Assembly (NCBI RefSeq): GCF_014250515.1 | Contig: NZ_CP060202.1 | Coordinates: forward strand, 2,291,001-2,355,000 | DNA: 64,000 nucleotides | Direction of reading: 5' to 3' | Origin: Hymenobacter sediminicola | GTDB taxonomy: Bacteria > Bacteroidota > Bacteroidia > Cytophagales > Hymenobacteraceae | Part shown: piece by piece, positions 61,128 to 64,000 of the stretch | Numbering within the stretch: position 1 is the first letter of the stretch | How the letters are laid out: each line of letters begins with the position of its first letter | Program-made: the position numbers and the translations under genes | Notes under the pieces: generated by a model | Databases searched by the model: none | Told to the model about the DNA's origin: nothing | What the model saw: only the letters and a program-made list of their open reading frames with translations

Positions 61128-61916
61128 ATGAAATCCACCCTTATCCTCGCGGCGGCCCTGGCTGCGGCTACCGTGCAGGCGCAGGCCCAAACCGCCCCCA
61201 CCGCCCCCGCACCGCGGGCGGCCGCCGACCAGATTGCCACCAAGCAAGGTCCGCTCACGGTGCAGCCCATCACCCACGGCAGCGTAGTGTTTACCTGGAA
61301 TGGCAAGACCATTTACGTGGACCCTTACGGCGGGGCGGCGGCCTACGCCGGCCTGGCCGCCCCCGATGTAGTCCTCATTACCGACATTCACGGCGACCAC
61401 CTGGACCCAAAGACGCTAGCGGGCCTTTCCGTGGGAAAGGCACTGATGATAGTGCCCCAGGCCGTGGCCGATAAGCTGCCCGCCGAGTACAAAGCCCAGA
61501 TCCGCATCCTGGGCAACGGGCAGCAGCTCGATACGCTGGGCCTGCGGGTTTCGGCCATTCCGATGTACAACCTGCCCGAAGCCCCCGACGCGCCGCACAC
61601 CAAAGGCCGGGGCAACGGCTACGTGCTGAACCTGGGTGGCAAGAACGTGTATGTGTCCGGCGACACCGAAGACACGGCCGAGATGCGCGCCCTCAAAGGT
61701 ATCGACGTGGCGTTTGTTTGCATGAACCTGCCCTACACCATGGACGTGCAGCAGGCCGCGCAGGGCGTATTGGCCTTCAAGCCCGGCATTGTGTATCCGT
61801 ATCACTACCGGGGCCAGAACGGCCTGAGCGACGTAGACGGCTTCAAGAAAACCGTAAACACGGCCAATAAGAAAATTGACGTTCGGCTGCGCAACTGGTA
61901 TCCGACAGCCCAGTAG
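61128..61916 (+). CDS. Secreted MBL-fold metal-dependent hydrolase
   Basis: A 262-residue exported protein (signal MKSTLILAAALAAATVQAQA, then an Ala/Pro spacer). The metallo-beta-lactamase-fold motif is TDIHGDHLD (about 84-92, the HxHxDH site with Asp for the first His position shifted by one), the next metal-binding loop contains NVYVSGDTED (about 180-189) and the last has YPYHYRGQNG (about 223-232). This pattern fits the UlaG-like subgroup acting on small phosphoesters or lactones. The substrate is unknown. It stands alone, and a hairpin follows. Confidence 0.87.
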   Translation: MKSTLILAAALAAATVQAQAQTAPTAPAPRAAADQIATKQGPLTVQPITHGSVVFTWNGKTIYVDPYGGAAAYAGLAAPDVVLITDIHGDHLDPKTLAGLSVGKALMIVPQAVADKLPAEYKAQIRILGNGQQLDTLGLRVSAIPMYNLPEAPDAPHTKGRGNGYVLNLGGKNVYVSGDTEDTAEMRALKGIDVAFVCMNLPYTMDVQQAAQGVLAFKPGIVYPYHYRGQNGLSDVDGFKKTVNTANKKIDVRLRNWYPTAQ

Positions 61917-61947
61917 GCCAACACATACATTCACGCCAGTACAGCAC

Positions 61948-61979
61948 AAAAGCGGCCCGCTTGTGGAAGCGGGCCGTTT
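61948..61979 (+). terminator. Terminator after the MBL-fold gene
   Basis: CGGCCCGCTT / AAGCGGGCCG stem with a 4-nt loop and TTT on the plus strand. Confidence 0.7.
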
Positions 61980-62287
61980 GCATTTGCTTCCACCCAACCA
62001 TCCCTTCACCTCCTCACCGCCATCTTTCCCGCTTGTCGTTAGCAGCTTGCAGGCCTGGGGGTAGCCGCGTACAGGCTCCGGTTGAACAGAGTAAAAGCCG
62101 ACATATCCTCATCCAGCTGGCGCACCTAGTCATCAGGGCATCTACCAGCGCAGCCCCGGCCATCACCCGGCTTCTGCCGGAGTGAGTTGGCCTTGCTCTG
62201 GCAGCATTCCTGCTCTAGATAACCCGCGCTGCGCACCTTCAGCAGAACGCCAGGCTCCGTCGTCCGGCAATTGTCTAGCTTTACCCC
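61980..62287. other. Intergenic region before the PBP gene
   Basis: No complete gene is recognisable. It holds a small GC hairpin (about 62167-62182) and, at 62276-62283, TAGCTTTA, one mismatch to the TAnnTTTG promoter box, only 5 bp before the next ATG. A 28-codon minus-strand frame near 62041-62127 may be a remnant but has no support. Confidence 0.5.
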
Positions 62288-64000
62288 ATGCGCACGGTTT
62301 TCATGAAGTGGGGAAAAAGTCTGTTGGCCCTGCTCGCCGGGTTGGCGGCTTGTTCGTCTCCTGATCCGCAGACGAACGTACCCACCCAGGACCCTACCAC
62401 CGGCGAAGTCTACACCCAGCGGCGCGTGGTGGTGAACGACTCGCTCTACCGGGGCCGCGTGCTCGACCGTTACGACTCGGTGCTGATAGCCACCCGCCCT
62501 CAGTTTCTGCTGCAGCTGCCGCGCCGCCCCCCGCTCGACACCCTGGCCCTGGGCAAGCTGCTCGGCTGGGACTCCACCACCGTCCGGCGGCGCATTGCCG
62601 AGGCCCTGCCCTACCCAGGTGCCCGGCCCAGCTCTCCGGTCCAGCTCCGCCTTACCAAATCCGAAGTGAAGCGCGTCCGCCGCGACAGCGCCGACTGGCC
62701 TACTCTGAAGTTGACCCGGCGCTATCAGCGCGTATATACTACCGCCGCGGGGGCTTCTGTGCTGGGCTATAAGAGCACGGAGGCACAGGCTTTCTTCCGG
62801 CAGGCCAAAAGCTACCGACGCGGCCGTTTCTACCGCCTGCGCAACGGCGGCGTAGAAGCCTACTACAACGGCCTGCTCACTGGCCGCCACGGCTACCTGC
62901 ACCCGCTGCTCGATGCCAAAGGCAAGCAGCACGGTACCTGGGCCAAAGACACCACCTTCCAGCAGGGCCAGGACCTGCACCTCACCCTCGATGTAAAGCT
63001 GCAGGCCTACGCCGAAAAGCTGCTGGGCAACCGCAAGGGCTACCTCGTAGCTCTCGACCCGCGCACCGGCGAAATCCTAGCCTATGTATCGGCACCGGTG
63101 TTTGACCCCTCTACCATCACGGCTCCCGACCGGGCCGGGGTGCGCGCCGAGCTACTGGAGCACGAAAACATGCCGCTGCTGAACCGGCCCGCCATGCTGG
63201 CCAACCCACCTGGCTCGGTATTTAAGCTGGTGAATGCCGCTGTGGCCCTGCAGCTGGGCGCCATCAGCCCTACCACTGCGTTCCGCTGCGACCAGACCTT
63301 AGTGAGCTGCGTGCACCACCACCCTAAGCCTAATAGCCTCACCGTAGGCCTGAAGTACAGTTGCAACCCCTACTTCTACCAGGTGATGCAGAACCTCATC
63401 AACCGTATGCCCGATAGCCTGGCCGTGGTGGATACGGTAGCGACCCGCCACGCCAACCTGGCTGAGTGGCGGCGCTACGTCCGCTCGTTTGGGCTTGATT
63501 CGGTGCTGGGCGTAGACTTCCCGCGCGAAGCACCCGGCTTCCTGCCCACCCCGGCCTACTACGATAAGGCACGCCGCACCCGTAACTGGACTTACCGCTC
63601 CATTTACTCGCTCAGCATTGGGCAGGGCGAAATCAACCTGACAGGCCTGCAAATGGCCAACATGACCGCTATCATTGCCAACCGCGGCTGGTACTATCCG
63701 CCCCATCTGGTGCGCGGTATCGGCCAGGGTGGTCCTTTGCCGCGCTTCACGGAAAAGCGGCGCACGCTCATCGACAGTGTCCATTTTGCGGCGCTGGTGC
63801 CCGGCATGGTGGCCGTGATGCAGCGCGGCGGCACTGCCGATGCCTCCAGCCTCGCCGACATAGGCATTACGGTGGCCGGCAAAACTGGTACCGTAGAAAA
63901 CGACGAAGGTGACGACCATGCCGCCTTTGTTGGCTTTGCCCCCGCCAACAACCCCAAAATAGCCGTGGCCGTGTACCTCGAAAATGCCGGCTTCGGCGCT
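62288..64000 (+). CDS. Penicillin-binding protein 2-like lipoprotein, cut by window end
   Basis: Transpeptidase of the PBP2/FtsI class; at least 571 residues, running off the window in frame. Motifs of the catalytic domain are intact: NPPGSVFKLVNA (active Ser310, Lys313), KYSCNPYF (SxN, Ser358) and AGKTGT (Lys532). The dimerisation-domain segment YRGRVLDRYDSVLIATRPQF (about 53-72) and the CVHHHP segment known from Bacteroidota PBP2 are present. The N-terminus is unusual: MKWGKSLLALLAGLAAC is a lipoprotein signal (Cys in LAAC) in place of the usual transmembrane anchor. ATG at 62288 or the ATG five codons later would both work. RodA is not visible in the window. Confidence 0.9.
   Translation, partial: MRTVFMKWGKSLLALLAGLAACSSPDPQTNVPTQDPTTGEVYTQRRVVVNDSLYRGRVLDRYDSVLIATRPQFLLQLPRRPPLDTLALGKLLGWDSTTVRRRIAEALPYPGARPSSPVQLRLTKSEVKRVRRDSADWPTLKLTRRYQRVYTTAAGASVLGYKSTEAQAFFRQAKSYRRGRFYRLRNGGVEAYYNGLLTGRHGYLHPLLDAKGKQHGTWAKDTTFQQGQDLHLTLDVKLQAYAEKLLGNRKGYLVALDPRTGEILAYVSAPVFDPSTITAPDRAGVRAELLEHENMPLLNRPAMLANPPGSVFKLVNAAVALQLGAISPTTAFRCDQTLVSCVHHHPKPNSLTVGLKYSCNPYFYQVMQNLINRMPDSLAVVDTVATRHANLAEWRRYVRSFGLDSVLGVDFPREAPGFLPTPAYYDKARRTRNWTYRSIYSLSIGQGEINLTGLQMANMTAIIANRGWYYPPHLVRGIGQGGPLPRFTEKRRTLIDSVHFAALVPGMVAVMQRGGTADASSLADIGITVAGKTGTVENDEGDDHAAFVGFAPANNPKIAVAVYLENAGFGA

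Noticed and set aside
62041..62127. Minus-strand 28-codon stretch resembling the end of a protein
   Set aside because: It is preceded directly by a stop codon and has no extension in other frames; too short to call a pseudogene.
1..64000. CRISPR arrays, rRNA, tRNA, insertion sequences, prophage
   Set aside because: No regular spacer arrays, cloverleaf-like genes, transposases or phage structural genes were seen on either strand; weak RNA genes could still be missed without a covariance-model search.

Overview
The window looks like chromosomal core sequence from a GC-rich member of the Bacteroidota, most likely Hymenobacter or a close relative in Hymenobacteraceae. This rests on recognised proteins (Bacteroidota-type ParE/ParC, DUF4199, the fused B12 mutase IcmF, many secreted lipoproteins, OmpA/TPR/PD40 envelope proteins), on candidate promoters of the TTG-N19-TAnnTTTG type used by the primary sigma factor of this phylum, and on the general lack of Shine-Dalgarno sites. 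No rRNA, tRNA, CRISPR array, insertion sequence or prophage was seen.

Layout. 1-3.8 kb: translation cluster thrS / infC-rpmI-rplT (minus). 3.9-6 kb: two TPR proteins. 6.1-11.1 kb: topoisomerase IV parE-parC. 11.3-17.4 kb: AI-2E-type permease, a ketoisomerase-fold cupin coupled to an acyltransferase, a ferritin-like DUF2383 protein, a DnaQ/GIY-YIG fusion nuclease and two SpoIIAA/STAS-like proteins. 17.4-20.8 kb: a divergent pair of related secreted proteins with motifs that resemble atypical (FAM20/PI4K/HipA-like) kinases. 20.8-32 kb: topoisomerase IB, two M48 proteases, App1 phosphatase, MtgA, LON-domain protein, metallophosphoesterase, DAG-kinase-like enzyme, L,D-transpeptidase-like protein and small envelope proteins. 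32.4-46 kb: an ABC-F protein with an eroded second ATPase site, hydroxybutyryl-CoA dehydrogenase, MsrA, DapD, a glycosyltransferase, FabH, a DtxR-type regulator, MnmE and citrate synthase. 45.9-53 kb: small secreted paralogues, an OmpA/PD40 protein with QueE, FolD with an upstream 59-residue ORF, and LepA. 53-64 kb: GlcG-like/FdhA pair, a membrane protein, a 21-bp minisatellite, IcmF, an AT-rich membrane ORF, an MBL-fold hydrolase and a lipoprotein-type PBP2 cut by the window end.

Themes. Many genes serve the envelope: peptidoglycan synthesis (MtgA, PBP2, DapD), lipid turnover (App1, DAG kinase, FabH), periplasmic proteolysis (two M48 enzymes) and surface sugars (FdtA-like, glycosyltransferase). 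Gene ends are often marked by very regular hairpins, several with perfect 18-26 bp stems between convergent genes.

The best candidate for something undescribed is the divergent pair at 17431-20813. Both proteins share a kinase-like motif order, but one has lost the DRH signature, suggesting an enzyme/pseudo-enzyme pair. Other notable points are an infC gene with no AUG, GUG or UUG at its proper start (probable AUA start behind a strong Shine-Dalgarno), the DnaQ/GIY-YIG nuclease with a UvrC-like cysteine cluster, the family of small secreted proteins sharing a TATATTTG promoter, and the 13-unit 21-bp repeat at 55938-56210.
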